Positions 7,800 through 18,546 are shown, counted from the stretch's first letter. The stretch: DNA of 64,000 bases from Chryseobacterium sp. CH25 (GCF_004119455.1 NZ_NRQT01000002.1:69501-133500); one strand, 5' to 3'. Numbers and translations: made by a program. Notes: generated by a model from the sequence alone, not told the origin.

Positions 7800-10615
7800 T
7801 TATTCTCTGTTTTTTACCATAATCCAGCCGGTATATTTGATCTCTGTTTTTTCTTTGTTAGCCTCATTCCAGGAAACGTGATACCAGTATGTACCAGTTA
7901 CAAGCTTTTTGTCGAAATGTCTTCCGTCCCACTTGTAATTGTTGAATTTATTTCCGGTAAATATCATATTTCCATATCTGTCATAAACTACAAAGCTAAG
8001 ATTATCCTTATAAGAAAGATCGCTGTAATCAATATAGTCATTGATGTTATCTCCATTAGGCGTGATAGCGTTCAATAAATTAGGAACTGTAACTTCTGCT
8101 GAAATAGGAGTACAGTTATAAGCATCTTTTACATAGAATTTATGCTGACCTCTTGTTAATCCATTGAATGTGTTAGAATCTTGCCAGTTTGTAGTTCCGT
8201 CAACTGAATATTTGTAAGGAGCCTTACCACCTGCTACAATTACCGTAGCTGTAGTATTGTTAATTTCAATTTGCTGAATAACAGGGTCCGGTGCTTTTAT
8301 TACTCTTACTACCTGTGTAATAGAGCATCCGTTTTTCTCAAGAATTACACTGTATTCACCTACTCCTACACCTCTGATTCCTGAAGAGGTAGCTCCTGTG
8401 CTCCATAGATAAGAATCGTATCCAGATCCTGCATCCAGATCTGTTTTAGCATCAATACAGATATATTTATCTACAAGAATAGGAGATTTTTTGATAGGAA
8501 GTGGGATAAGCTCAATTTTAGCATTCGCCGTACATCCTTGATCTGTAGTAATTTTTACATATACAAATCCTCCTGTTGCTGGATAGTTAGTTGTTGCTGT
8601 TATCTCATTAATTCCCGCAGTAAGATCTTTTAAAGTACGGTAATATTTTTTTGTTGAATTTCCATAATCTGTAACGTTAGCCTTAGTCAGGTCAAAATAA
8701 GCATAAGGTGCAACATCATACCAACAAGCTTTAATAGTAGCATCTTTTACAGTGAAAGGTACAACAACCAGGTTCAGGGTAACTTCCTCACAGTCCATAA
8801 AATCTGCAGAATCACCACAGAAGGTATAAACTATTTTATCTGTTCCTTCAAAATTAGGTTTTGGTGTATAGGTAATTGTACCGTCTGCATTGATTACTGC
8901 CGTTCCATTACTAGGAGGAGTAAGGATTTTTATGGTACTCTTTACCGGGGTTTGTGTTGAAGAAGAGAATGCTGGAGTAATAACCTTCGTAGAACAAGCC
9001 GGCTCTTCTTTAGTAGTCTTTATTAAACAGTTAACTACTTTATAGATAGGTGTTGTAAGTGATTGACAAGCTCCCATCGTTACTCTTACAGTATAATAAC
9101 CAGGCTGTGTTGGTGCATAGGTATAAGTAGTTGCGCCAGGAATGGCAACATCATTAAGGAACCATTGGTAAGTATCATAGGTATCATCTACTTGCAGAAC
9201 GATTCCAGGAACACAGTCTCCTGATTTTTTGCAATTACAGGAACTGAGGAGAATCCTGCAAAATATCCACCGTATCCAGCAGAGCTGTATCCACCGTTAA
9301 TCCCGGCAGTTACTGCCTTAGTAGAAGTAATGGTAAGGTTTGGTGGGAAGTTCTCCAAAGAATAAGTTACCCATTGAGTATTTCCTGTTAAAAAATACGG
9401 TCCCTGAGCAGGAGTAGGAGCAACTCCGTTTACTAATACAGTTGCACCAACTTCAGTTACGATGTTAAGTTTTAATTTAATTGATGTGGTAGCAATACCA
9501 GGCATTTCATTGATCTTACCGATCTCATCAATTTTTCTCGGTAAGAAACAGTTCAATGGTGGGATATAGTTGAATCCGTTGGTTGCATCACTGTCAGTTC
9601 CAACGAATTGATATAGGTATGCATTTTTGGATGTAGAAACGAACATATTACGGTGAGCTCCACCACCCTGTACAGCATAGTTGGTTTCGTCAATTCTATA
9701 CCAGCCTCCGGCGTTTCGGGTTGCAATAGGAGTACTGGATCCGTTGATAAATATATCAGTATTATCTTCTGTGGCAATAACGATACCTCCTTCCATATTT
9801 AGAGTAGGGTCTTCAGACTTACTTCTCACCATAGCAAAAGTATTCCCTAATCGGTCTACAGGTACAGACTGGTCTAAGATAGGGTCGGAACCACCAGGGC
9901 TGCTGGAGAAGTTACCATTACAGCTACCATTGGTAAGTGTTACAGGTTTAGTGGTAACAATTTTAGCACCAATGAAGCCTTTGTTATTAATACCTGGAGC
10001 ATCATCAGTTTTTCCCGCAAAAATGAAAGATTGTCCTTTGTTTAAAACAAAAGCATGAGTTTGTAAAGGTGGGCTACCATTAACGAATTTTACTCCAGGA
10101 GTGTTCCAGCTTACAGTAACACTGGTGTTGTCTTCTGTAGCAAGAATTCCTGCTGTAAAATTATCTGTGCTGGCTCCACTTTCTCTTGTATTGGGGCTGG
10201 ATGCTACATAAAACAGATTACCGATACCTGCTTTACCCTTACTGGTAATAATTTCGCCGTGTGAGCCCTGTGCAAGTCGTAAACTGCAATAGAAAGGCTT
10301 TTCTGCTTTCAGATAAAGTCCTTTTGTGCCTACAACAAAAGCATCGGTTACTCCACTGGCAGAGATAATGGTTTCATCCACATCAAATGTTTTGGGGTCT
10401 CCTTTAGCAATAGTAACGGTACCAAGCAGAGTATTGGCACTGTATATTTGTATGGGAAAGGGAGTGGTAGAATCAGTAGATAGATACACCTTATTATTAT
10501 AACCACCCACAGGGTTTGTATAATAAGGTGCAATCCAGTGTTCAGTATCCCTTTGCGCGAAGAGAGTATTAATTGTAAAAAAAATTAATACCAAACTGAG
10601 TAGAAATCTTTTCAT
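7800..10615 (-). pseudogene. Giant T9SS type B cargo protein, interrupted by a one-base frameshift
   Basis: Two frames together make one protein of about 938 residues, parallel to its neighbours. The 5' frame (10615 to 9188) has a signal peptide and the IgGFc-binding-like region and runs to ...FSSVPVIAK before an unrelated 12-residue tail and stop. The other frame, continuing from the same point, reads KSGDCVPGIVLQVDDTYDTY and so on to the type B sorting domain (NAITPNGDNINDYIDYS) ending at 7800. The neighbouring paralogue reads VILKSGGNCIPGIVLTVD here, which fixes the site. The junction is a run of six A on the coding strand (9225-9230); seven would restore the frame. The codons across it form the heptamer A_AAA_AAT, compatible with -1 ribosomal slippage. 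It may therefore be an assembly error, a phase-variable gene, recoding or a true pseudogene; codon quality on both sides argues against old decay. Confidence 0.8.
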
Positions 10616-10693
10616 GTGTATGGAATTAGGATTTCTACAAAATTAAAATAAAAAATCAAATACTTTTAATAAAATGTAAATAAAAGTTAAAAA

Positions 10694-13600
10694 TTATTCC
10701 CGATTTTTAATTAAAATCCATCCTGAATACGAAACTGGTAATTGGGTATCTGGCTCAATCCATTTTATGACATACCAATAAGTTCCGGTAGGGAGACTTC
10801 TTCCATTTGATTTTCCGTCCCAGATATAATTTTTGTCAGAAGATTTATATACTGGATTTCCATATCGGTCTGAGATTTCTATGGATACATTTTGTTTTAT
10901 ACCTAATTCTGAATAATTCAGGAGATCATTTATTCCATCTCCATTGGGAGTAATGGTATTGATAAGATTTATAATCAGGAAGCTTTTGGTTACATGGCGG
11001 CATCCGTCTGAACCTAACACATACACCTTATGAGTACCTCTTGATAACCCTGTAAAAACATTGGAAGGTTGATAGTCAACACCATTTAATGAATATCTGT
11101 AAGGAGGGGTTCCACCGGTTACATAAACAGTTGCTGTAGTCCCTGAAACTTCTATTTTTGAAATAACAGGAGCCTGGGCAGTGCTAACTTTTACCTGCTG
11201 ACGGTATACACAGCCATTAAATCCAAGATCTACATAGTAATTACCAGCAGAAGCACTAATGCTTTGGGTGGTTGCCCCATTGCTCCATAAATAAGATGAA
11301 AATCCAGGTCCTGCATCCAAAAGGATTTTTTCATTGGAACAGATTATCTGATCCTGAAGTGTTGTAGATTTTCTAGGTGTTTTTAATGTAAGTGTTAAAA
11401 CACCTGTATTGGGACATGCAGTATTACTTTGGAATCTTACATAATAAATACCTCCTGCAGATGTAATAGTCTGAGATGCTGATATTGGATTAGTTCCTGC
11501 CTGCGCATCAGCTGCAGATGAGTAGAATGATAAAATAACAGCCGGATCAACAGTAAACATACCTTTATAATCATTAAGATTTATGTTTTCTGAACCGTTA
11601 ATATCATTATCACATACATCTGTTTTAGCATTATTTGTAATTAATGAAACTTTATTTCCTATAGTGAAATTGATTTGTCCGAATACCGGCGGGCAACTTC
11701 CCGAATTTCCTGTTGCTCTTACGTATACTGTAGTATTGGCTGTATAGTTCCAGTTGGCAGGAAGTGTATTACTGTTTCCTGCAATAGCATCAGCTTGATT
11801 AAGATAATAATTTACAGTGAAAATAGCTGAATTGGCCACAATCTGTGGAGTAACATTGTTAAAATTGATATGCACACTTCCATCAATATCACTTGCACAG
11901 CTGTTTGCATTGAAACTAGTGGTATTAATTACAGGTACAGGAAATGTATTAAGAGTAATGGCGGCCACTTTAGAACATCCATAAGAAGTTACATTGGCAT
12001 ATACTGTTCCGACAGGACCATTATAATTCAGAGGATTGGCAATAGGTCCGGTTAAATTAGCATTTGTAAAGTAGCCTACTGTAATTCCCGGAATTGTACT
12101 GATACTTGCTGTTTTCAGATTATAAGTTCCGTTGCCACTCACGTCAGCACAGGAAAATAGAACATCATTCGTTACTGTAAGCACATGAGTGTTCACTACA
12201 ATTTTGAAATATTCAAATGCTGCAGGATTACCATTTCCCTGGATATAATACGTGAAGGTATCAGTAAAATCTGTTGTAAGAGCTGGGTTGGGAGTATAAG
12301 TAATCTGTCCTGTTGTTGGGTTGACGGCAACAGTTCCATTAGTTGGTTGTACAATAATACTTGTATTGGAAGGAACTACAGGTTGAGTTGAACTGGTAAA
12401 TGCAGGTGTTAGTACTTTCGTATTGCAAGATCCAATATCATAAGTTGTAGTTGTAATTGGCGGACATGGGGTATAATCATATTCTGCGGTAAGTCTTGTC
12501 TCACAGCTGTTTTTAGTGATTTCACAGGTGTAAATTCCAGGTCCGTGTGAGTCAGGATTGATGGTTGGAGCTGTAGCCCCAATGATTTCAATTCCATTAA
12601 GGAACCATTTATATAGATCATAGCCAGGCTCTACCTGCAAAAGTACACCATTATAACAGTCACCAGTTTTGGTAATTACCGGAATAGAAGAAAAACCAGC
12701 GAAATATCCACCATATCCTACAGCACCATTTCCTGCAGCAATGCCTGCGGTGACGGGTTTGGTTGAGTTTACTGTAATGTTACCGGACACAGTTGGGATA
12801 GAGTAGGTAACCCAGTTTGGATTTCCTGTTACAGGTGCAGGTCCGTTAGTTGTAATAGGATTTCCGTTAACGGTTACTGTTGCTCCGGTTTGGGTAATGA
12901 TATTAAGCCTTGCATTGAAAGAATCATTTCCTATTTCGTTAATGAATCCAATCTCATTGATTTCCGTAGGTAAGAAACAGCTTAGAGGTGGGATGAAGTT
13001 CATGCCTCCTGTAGCATAAATATTTCCCGTAGAGGTCCCTGCAAGGAGCTGATATACATATATATTATTGTTTGCGGAAATACTCATATTAAAGTTTCCG
13101 TTAACCTGGCTGATATAATCGGTTCCTTGTACCAGGTAGTGATCTCCTGCATTAAGAGTAACGCTGCCAAGAAGATTTCCGTTTACTGTAAGTTTAGTAT
13201 TGTTTACTGTAGCAACTACTAAAGCGGCTTCCATTCCTGAATTGGCAGGCCCGTTTCCTTTTACCATTACAAAGTCTTTTCCTAATCTTTCAACAGGAAC
13301 GGCCTGATCCATCAACACGTCAACATTGGTACTGTTTTTTGTTGTATAGATACTGTTAAAGTTCCCATTGGTTACAGAAATGGGCTTGTCAGCAACAATT
13401 TTTGCACCTACCAGTCCTTTTAAATTGTTAGAACTGAGGTTGCTTTGTGCCTCAAAAATATAAGATTTCCCTTTATTAATTGTGAAAGTTCTTGATGGTG
13501 CAGATAGTAGGTCAGAAAATACAACATTCTGATTATATCCGGATAAAGTTACAGTGGTATTGTCTTCTGTAGCTGTAATTCCAATCGTGGAATTTACATA

Positions 13601-14038
13601 GGGTTTAGCAGATGTAATGGGAACAACTCCAGCAAAGAAAGTTTTTCCAAGACCGGCTAGCCCTTTTGAAGTAATAAATTCTGCCTGATCCTTCACTACA
13701 AATCTGTAGCTGGCAAAAAATTTCTTACTGCCTTTAACATGTAATCCCATTGAAACAGGAGTAAACAGACTGGCTGCTGTAGATGCAATCATCATATTAT
13801 TGGAAATAGACTGCTTTACAGGATTTCCTTTGCTGAGCTGTACTGTAGCAATTACATTGTTATTATTAAAGATCTGTACTGTGAAAGGTACTGTTTCATT
13901 AGTAGACAGGTAAAGATAACCTTTTGGAGTGCCCTGAAGATTACTTGCAGACATAGGTGCAAACCAGTGTTCTGTATCCAATTGGGCATTAACTAATAAA
14001 CAAAAAAAAGTGCAAAAAGCGAGTAGAAATTTTTTCAT
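10694..14038 (-). CDS. Giant T9SS type B cargo protein with IgGFc-binding-like N-terminus
   Basis: A 1114-residue paralogue of the protein at 4291-7686, intact. The order is the same: signal peptide (to VNAQ), the LDTEHWFAPMSASN start of the shared N-terminal half, an Ig-like segment with cysteines (CYNGVLLQVEPGYDLY... CEITKNSC), several beta-sandwich repeats each containing a D-G/N-D/S-G-S/T-V/E-N-I-N turn, a segment starting LDAGPGFSSYLWSNGATT, and a type B sorting domain from NTITPNGDGIND to the end. It is the first gene of the tandem triplet on the minus strand. Only 78 bases separate it from the next copy, with no hairpin, so transcription may run through. It is probably displayed on or released from the cell surface; the function is unknown. 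Confidence 0.88.
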   Translation of the reverse strand: MKKFLLAFCTFFCLLVNAQLDTEHWFAPMSASNLQGTPKGYLYLSTNETVPFTVQIFNNNNVIATVQLSKGNPVKQSISNNMMIASTAASLFTPVSMGLHVKGSKKFFASYRFVVKDQAEFITSKGLAGLGKTFFAGVVPITSAKPYVNSTIGITATEDNTTVTLSGYNQNVVFSDLLSAPSRTFTINKGKSYIFEAQSNLSSNNLKGLVGAKIVADKPISVTNGNFNSIYTTKNSTNVDVLMDQAVPVERLGKDFVMVKGNGPANSGMEAALVVATVNNTKLTVNGNLLGSVTLNAGDHYLVQGTDYISQVNGNFNMSISANNNIYVYQLLAGTSTGNIYATGGMNFIPPLSCFLPTEINEIGFINEIGNDSFNARLNIITQTGATVTVNGNPITTNGPAPVTGNPNWVTYSIPTVSGNITVNSTKPVTAGIAAGNGAVGYGGYFAGFSSIPVITKTGDCYNGVLLQVEPGYDLYKWFLNGIEIIGATAPTINPDSHGPGIYTCEITKNSCETRLTAEYDYTPCPPITTTTYDIGSCNTKVLTPAFTSSTQPVVPSNTSIIVQPTNGTVAVNPTTGQITYTPNPALTTDFTDTFTYYIQGNGNPAAFEYFKIVVNTHVLTVTNDVLFSCADVSGNGTYNLKTASISTIPGITVGYFTNANLTGPIANPLNYNGPVGTVYANVTSYGCSKVAAITLNTFPVPVINTTSFNANSCASDIDGSVHINFNNVTPQIVANSAIFTVNYYLNQADAIAGNSNTLPANWNYTANTTVYVRATGNSGSCPPVFGQINFTIGNKVSLITNNAKTDVCDNDINGSENINLNDYKGMFTVDPAVILSFYSSAADAQAGTNPISASQTITSAGGIYYVRFQSNTACPNTGVLTLTLKTPRKSTTLQDQIICSNEKILLDAGPGFSSYLWSNGATTQSISASAGNYYVDLGFNGCVYRQQVKVSTAQAPVISKIEVSGTTATVYVTGGTPPYRYSLNGVDYQPSNVFTGLSRGTHKVYVLGSDGCRHVTKSFLIINLINTITPNGDGINDLLNYSELGIKQNVSIEISDRYGNPVYKSSDKNYIWDGKSNGRSLPTGTYWYVIKWIEPDTQLPVSYSGWILIKNRE

Positions 14039-14179
14039 GCGTTACTATAAGGGCCGCAAATTTAAGTATTAATAATCGCAATTTTATAGAAAAAAAGTTT
14101 GGTTTTCCGGTTTAGAGTATAATTGTTGAATATTTAAAATTTACGTCATTTTATGTTCATATTTGAGGAAGGAACCCAT

Positions 14180-14220
14180 AAAAAAATCCCGATGAAAAAT
14201 TCACCGGGATTCTATATTTT
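14180..14220 (-). terminator. Terminator of tsf
   Basis: On the minus strand AATCCCGGTGAA pairs with TTCATCGGGATT across a short loop and is followed by a seven-base T-run. It sits just beyond the tsf stop codon. Confidence 0.85.
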
Positions 14221-14231
14221 TAAAAGTTGGA

Positions 14232-15056
14232 TTATAAGCTAACTCTTACAAATCCTGTTACTTTTAGATCTCCGTTTACAGATTTTACATAGTCAGCAAC
14301 TGAGATACTAGAATCTTTAATGAAATCCTGGTGTACCAAAGTGTTGTCTTTGTAGAATCTCTGCATTTTACCTTTCAAGATATTATCGATGATGTTTGCA
14401 GGCTTACCTTCTTCAGTAAGTTTGTGTCTTTCAATCTCTAATTCTTTGTCGATAGTTTCCTGAGAAACTTTAGTTTCGTCAAGAGCAATTGGGTTCATTG
14501 CAGCAGCTTGCATAGAAACAGATTTAGCAACTTCGTCAGCTCCGTCTACTTTTGCAGAAAGTGAAGTGATAGCAGCAATTTTGTTTCCAGCGTGGATGTA
14601 AGCTCCTAGGAATGGTCCTTCGATTCTTTCGAATGTACCGATTTCGATTTTCTCACCGATAACACCTGTCTGCTCAATTAATTTTTCAGCAACAGTCATT
14701 CCGTGGAAATCTGTAGCTAATAATTCTTCTTTAGTAGCAGCGAAGATTGCCATTTCAGCTAATTCGTAAGCTAGCTCGATGAAAGCTTCGTTTTTACCAA
14801 CGAAGTCAGTCTCACAGTTTAAAGAGATAATAGCACCTAAAGTGTTATCTTCATTTACTCTTGCGATTACAGCACCTTCAGTAGATTCTCTGTCAGCTCT
14901 GTTAGCAGCAACTTTTTGTCCTTTTTTTCTAAGGATATCTACCGCTTTTTCGAAGTCTCCTTCAGCTTCAACTAGAGCTTTCTTGCAGTCCATCATACCT
15001 GCACCTGTTTGGTTTCTTAATTTAGCTACGTCTGCAGCAACTGGTGTATAAGACAT
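14232..15056 (-). CDS. tsf: Translation elongation factor Ts
   Basis: EF-Ts is the cytoplasmic nucleotide exchange factor that releases GDP from EF-Tu. The N-terminal UBA-like domain is clear (LRNQTGAGMMDCKKAL, residues 13-28), and the EF-Tu-contacting TDFV motif is at 83-86 within NCETDFVGKNEAF. The length of 274 residues is normal. The ATG at 15056 is followed by MSYTPVAADV. In many bacteria tsf is cotranscribed with rpsB. Here the upstream gene is divergent and unrelated, and a Bacteroidetes-type promoter element lies 60 bases before the start, so tsf seems to be its own unit. Confidence 0.97.
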   Translation of the reverse strand: MSYTPVAADVAKLRNQTGAGMMDCKKALVEAEGDFEKAVDILRKKGQKVAANRADRESTEGAVIARVNEDNTLGAIISLNCETDFVGKNEAFIELAYELAEMAIFAATKEELLATDFHGMTVAEKLIEQTGVIGEKIEIGTFERIEGPFLGAYIHAGNKIAAITSLSAKVDGADEVAKSVSMQAAAMNPIALDETKVSQETIDKELEIERHKLTEEGKPANIIDNILKGKMQRFYKDNTLVHQDFIKDSSISVADYVKSVNGDLKVTGFVRVSL

Positions 15057-15116
15057 AATATCTATTATTTTTTATTTAAGATTAGTATTAATTTTTAGCT
15101 TAATTTTAAAGCAGTG

Positions 15117-15124
15117 CAAAGATA
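15117..15124 (-). promoter_or_regulatory. Putative -7 promoter element of tsf
   Basis: TATCTTTG on the minus strand matches the Bacteroidetes -7 consensus TAnnTTTG and lies about 60 bases before the tsf start codon. No clear TTG is seen at the -33 distance, so the call rests on the -7 box and its position. Confidence 0.6.
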
Positions 15125-15199
15125 ATGATTTTAATGATAAACTAAAAAACGACTTTTCACGTTATTAATATATTTAATACTATTTTAAAGATTTGATTA

Positions 15200-15976
15200 A
15201 TGAAAAAAATCTTCCTTCTCCTTTTTGTATGCCTTTTTGCTCTTGGTTTTTCTCAAAAAAAGAAAAAAACAAAATCTAAAGCTGTGGTTGAAAAAGAAAC
15301 TGTGATTATTTACACCGAGCAGGAAGCTGAGACTTCAAAGGAAACAAGAGTGATTGCAGGATTCATTAAACAAAATCCCGGACACGCGCGAACAGACTTC
15401 TTCAAAAAAAGGTTGATGGAAATCATCATGGCAGATAATTCTCCTGAAGCAAAGCCTACTATAAAGCCAATCAGCAAGGAAAAAATTGAAAATATTGTTA
15501 AAAATAATGAACTGAACAGCGGAAAAGTAATAGCAGCAAATAAAGCAACTAATAAATCAGCCACAGCCAATAATACCAAGAATACAGATAAAGTAAATAA
15601 TGCTATCAATGCATTGAAAGAAGAAAGACTGGCAACTTATGCTTCAGCGGGAACTGCAAAAAGTGCCGGATCTTCAGTTAAATCTGAACCAAGTGAAGCC
15701 AATAAGAAAACGGCAGCGATGCTTACCCATCTTTTTAATAATGATATTAATAAGAATGAGGCTTACATCAATATTAAAAACAGATCAAGCTGTAATCTGA
15801 TTGTGAAAATAAGTGGTAAAAAATATTATAATTTAAGTGTTCCTGCCAGAGGAGAAAACTTTATTTTAATTGATAAAGGAGAATATGTGCTGACCACTAT
15901 GGTATGTGATGCAAAATATTCTTCACTAAAGAAAATTACTCAGGATGTAGAGATTGCTCTCAATGTTGCTGATTAA
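15200..15976 (+). CDS. Secreted DUF6759-like family protein, fourth copy
   Basis: A 258-residue protein with a signal peptide (MKKIFLLLFVCLFALGFSQ) followed by a run of lysines. Its C-terminal domain (about 170-255) matches the three proteins at the left end of the window: NNDINKNEAYINIKNRSSCN, then KKYYNLSVPARGENFILIDK and the second cysteine in MVCDAKYSSLKK. The N-terminal segment (TRVIAGFIKQNPGHARTDFF) resembles the HPDDP segment of the others in a degraded form. The middle (about 100-165) is an Asn/Lys/Ala-rich linker. It is alone on the plus strand between tsf and accA. The function is unknown. Confidence 0.8.
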   Translation: MKKIFLLLFVCLFALGFSQKKKKTKSKAVVEKETVIIYTEQEAETSKETRVIAGFIKQNPGHARTDFFKKRLMEIIMADNSPEAKPTIKPISKEKIENIVKNNELNSGKVIAANKATNKSATANNTKNTDKVNNAINALKEERLATYASAGTAKSAGSSVKSEPSEANKKTAAMLTHLFNNDINKNEAYINIKNRSSCNLIVKISGKKYYNLSVPARGENFILIDKGEYVLTTMVCDAKYSSLKKITQDVEIALNVAD

Positions 15977-15994
15977 TGAGGAAGAAAACTAAAG

Positions 15995-16028
15995 TAAAAA
16001 AGGTTAAGAAATTTTCTTAACCTTTTTA
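15995..16028. terminator. Bidirectional terminator between convergent genes
   Basis: AAAAAGGTTAAGAAA pairs with its complement with almost no loop, with A and T tracts on the two sides. It lies between the plus-strand gene ending at 15976 and accA ending at 16032 and can serve both. Confidence 0.85.
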
Positions 16029-16031
16029 TTT

Positions 16032-16988
16032 TTATCCTTTAAACTGACCCATCGCAATGAATTTATCCTGTCTCTGGGTTTCAAGCTCCTGTCCTGTAAA
16101 TTTGGCGAAAGCTTTGATATTTTGTAAAATTGAATTTTTCAAGTTCAAATAAGTGGTCTCCTGGTCGTAATGAGCACCTCCAAGTGGTTCCTCAATAATG
16201 CCGTCAATGAACTTTTCTCTTAAAGCATCCTGTGGAGTAAGGTTTAATGCGTTAGCAGCATCTTCCTTGTGATCCCAGTTTCTCCATAAGATAGAAGAGC
16301 AGCTTTCTGGTGCAATTACAGTATACCATGTGTTTTCCAGCATATATACTTTATTACCTACACCTATTCCTAATGCTCCACCACTTGCTCCTTCACCAAT
16401 GATGTAAGTGAAGATCGGAGTCTTAAGCTGAACCATTTCAAAAATATTTCTTGCAATAGCTTCACCCTGTCCTCTTTCTTCAGCTTCCAATCCTGGATAA
16501 GCTCCCGGTGTATCTACTAAAGTAACTACAGGAATGTTGAATTTCTCAGCAAGCTTCATTAATCTTAAAGCTTTTCTGTATCCTTCAGGATTAGGCATCC
16601 CGAATCTTCTGTGCTGTCTTTCCTTAGTCGTTCTTCCTTTTTGAGTTCCTATGATCATCACTCTCTGACCATCAAGGGTAATCAATCCTCCAATCATTGC
16701 CGGATCATCAGCGAAATTTCTGTCTCCATGAAGTTCTAAGAAACTGCCTTTATCTGCCATTCCGTGGATATAGTCCAGTGTATAAGGACGATCCGGGTGA
16801 CGGGACAGTTGTACTCTTTGCCAAGGTGTAAGATTGCTATAGATTTCTTTTTTCTTTTCTAAAATCTTATCCTCAATCTGGCTGCATGCTAATTTTACAT
16901 CAACACCACTTTCTTCTCCTACTAAAGAACACGTCTGGTATTGGTCCATCAATTCTTTGATAGGAAGTTCGAAACTTAAATATTCCAT
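16032..16988 (-). CDS. accA: Acetyl-CoA carboxylase carboxyltransferase subunit alpha
   Basis: AccA with AccD forms the carboxyltransferase that moves CO2 from carboxybiotin to acetyl-CoA, giving malonyl-CoA for fatty acid synthesis. The 318 residues match the family closely: [14 protein letters not shown] near residue 60, [14 protein letters not shown], the [20 protein letters not shown] stretch, [20 protein letters not shown], and the oxyanion-hole region [20 protein letters not shown]. The start is ATG at 16988. It lies about 50 bases downstream of gltX on the same strand but has its own candidate promoter. AccC and AccB are 10 kb away; accD is not in the window. Confidence 0.97.
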   Translation of the reverse strand: MEYLSFELPIKELMDQYQTCSLVGEESGVDVKLACSQIEDKILEKKKEIYSNLTPWQRVQLSRHPDRPYTLDYIHGMADKGSFLELHGDRNFADDPAMIGGLITLDGQRVMIIGTQKGRTTKERQHRRFGMPNPEGYRKALRLMKLAEKFNIPVVTLVDTPGAYPGLEAEERGQGEAIARNIFEMVQLKTPIFTYIIGEGASGGALGIGVGNKVYMLENTWYTVIAPESCSSILWRNWDHKEDAANALNLTPQDALREKFIDGIIEEPLGGAHYDQETTYLNLKNSILQNIKAFAKFTGQELETQRQDKFIAMGQFKG

Positions 16989-17011
16989 TTCTTGAAGTAA
17001 ATTAAATCTTT

Positions 17012-17019
17012 CAAATGTA
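17012..17019 (-). promoter_or_regulatory. Putative -7 promoter element of accA
   Basis: TACATTTG on the minus strand matches TAnnTTTG, 23 bases before the accA start and inside the short gltX-accA gap. No convincing -33 TTG was found, so readthrough from gltX remains possible. Confidence 0.5.
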
Positions 17020-17037
17020 TGAAAAATTATGGTAATT

Positions 17038-18546
17038 TTATTTAAAATTATTTATAGCATTGCTTATTCTGGCGATACTTTCCTCTTTACCAATGATTTC
17101 CAGAATGTCCGGAACATCTGGTCCTTTCAATTCTCCTACTAAAGATAAACGAAGCGGCATCATTACTTTACCCATTCCCAGGCCTTTGTTTTCCGCAAAA
17201 TCATGCATAGTTTGCTTTAATGTTTCTGCAACAAAGTCTGTAGATCCAAATAAAGCCGCCAATTCACCTAAAATAGCAGATGTTTCGTCATTCCATGCTT
17301 TTTTAGAAGCTTTTTCATCATAAGAAGTTGGAGCTTCAAAGAAGAACTTTCCGTTTTCATAGATGTCTTTCGGGAAAGTAGCTCTTTCTTTCATTAAAGG
17401 AATTACTTTTAAAAGCTTTTCATCCGAAGCATTGGAAAGATCAAGATCAGAGTTCTTAAGCATTTCAAGAAGCTCTTCATTCGATTTCATTTGAATATAC
17501 TGGTGGTTAAACCATTCTGCTTTTTCTTTGCTGAATCTTGCTCCTGCCTTGTGAACTTTATGAAGGTCAAATTCCTTAATCATTTCATCTACAGGAAGAA
17601 TTTCTTTATCGTCAGCCGGAGACCATCCTAATAAAGCGACCATATTGATGAAAGCATCAGGAAGGTAACCGTTTTCTCTGTACCCTTTAGAAACAATTCC
17701 TGTAGCAGGATCTTTGAAATCAAGTGGGAAAACAGGGAATCCGAATTTATCACCATCTCTTTTGCTTAGTTTTCCTTTTCCTTCAGGCTTCAGGATTAGA
17801 GAAAGGTGAGCAAACTGTGGAGCATCCCAACCCATTGCCTCATATAATAAAGTGTGTAGTCCAAGAGATGGTAACCATTCTTCACCACGGATTACGTGAG
17901 AGATTTCCATTTCGTGGTCATCAATGATATTTGCAAAGTGGTAAGTTGGCATTCCGTCATTTTTTACCAGAACTTTATCATCTAATGTATTGGTGTTTAC
18001 GGATGATTTTCCACGGATGATATCTTCAAGATTCAATACTCTGTCTACAGGCATTTTGAATCTTACCACATAAGGCGTCTTTTCATCCAATAATTTCTGA
18101 ACTTCCTCTTCAGAAAGAGCAAGGCTGTTTCTTAAACTGTTTCTTGTTTTATTGTCATAAGAGAAAACATCACCTCTTGCTTCGTATTCTGCACGTACAG
18201 TATCCAGTTCTTCTGCTGTATCGAAAGCGATGTAAGCATAATCTGTTTTTAAGATCTGTTCAGTATATCTGTCATAGATATCTCTTCTTTCAGACTGTCT
18301 GTAAGGGGCAAATTTTCCTCCTTTCTTAGGACTTTCATCCGGGATGATTCCACACCATTCTAAAGCTTCCTCAATGTATTCTTCAGCTCCTTCTACATAT
18401 CTGGCGGTATCTGTATCTTCAATTCTTAATACAAATTCTCCCCCTTGATTTTTAGCAAAAAGGTAATCATATAATGCAGTTCTTACGCCTCCCAAATGTA
18501 AAGGTCCGGTAGGACTTGGAGCAAAACGTACTCTTACTTTCTCCAT
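17038..18546 (-). CDS. gltX: Glutamate--tRNA ligase
   Basis: GltX charges tRNA-Glu with glutamate in the cytoplasm. It is a class I synthetase. The HIGH-like motif appears as [11 protein letters not shown] (residues 10-20), and the KMSKS-like motif as KLSKRDGD near residue 260. The length of 502 residues is normal. The C-terminal part is the helical anticodon-binding domain. The ATG at 18546 sits 19 bases downstream of a TAAATTTG promoter box. No gatCAB genes are in the window, so it cannot be judged whether the enzyme also mischarges tRNA-Gln. Confidence 0.97.
   Translation of the reverse strand: MEKVRVRFAPSPTGPLHLGGVRTALYDYLFAKNQGGEFVLRIEDTDTARYVEGAEEYIEEALEWCGIIPDESPKKGGKFAPYRQSERRDIYDRYTEQILKTDYAYIAFDTAEELDTVRAEYEARGDVFSYDNKTRNSLRNSLALSEEEVQKLLDEKTPYVVRFKMPVDRVLNLEDIIRGKSSVNTNTLDDKVLVKNDGMPTYHFANIIDDHEMEISHVIRGEEWLPSLGLHTLLYEAMGWDAPQFAHLSLILKPEGKGKLSKRDGDKFGFPVFPLDFKDPATGIVSKGYRENGYLPDAFINMVALLGWSPADDKEILPVDEMIKEFDLHKVHKAGARFSKEKAEWFNHQYIQMKSNEELLEMLKNSDLDLSNASDEKLLKVIPLMKERATFPKDIYENGKFFFEAPTSYDEKASKKAWNDETSAILGELAALFGSTDFVAETLKQTMHDFAENKGLGMGKVMMPLRLSLVGELKGPDVPDILEIIGKEESIARISNAINNFK

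Noticed and set aside
9681..10058. A 125-codon open frame on the plus strand
   Set aside because: It is antisense to the surface protein gene, whose frame is clearly coding on the other strand; it is a shadow of that frame.
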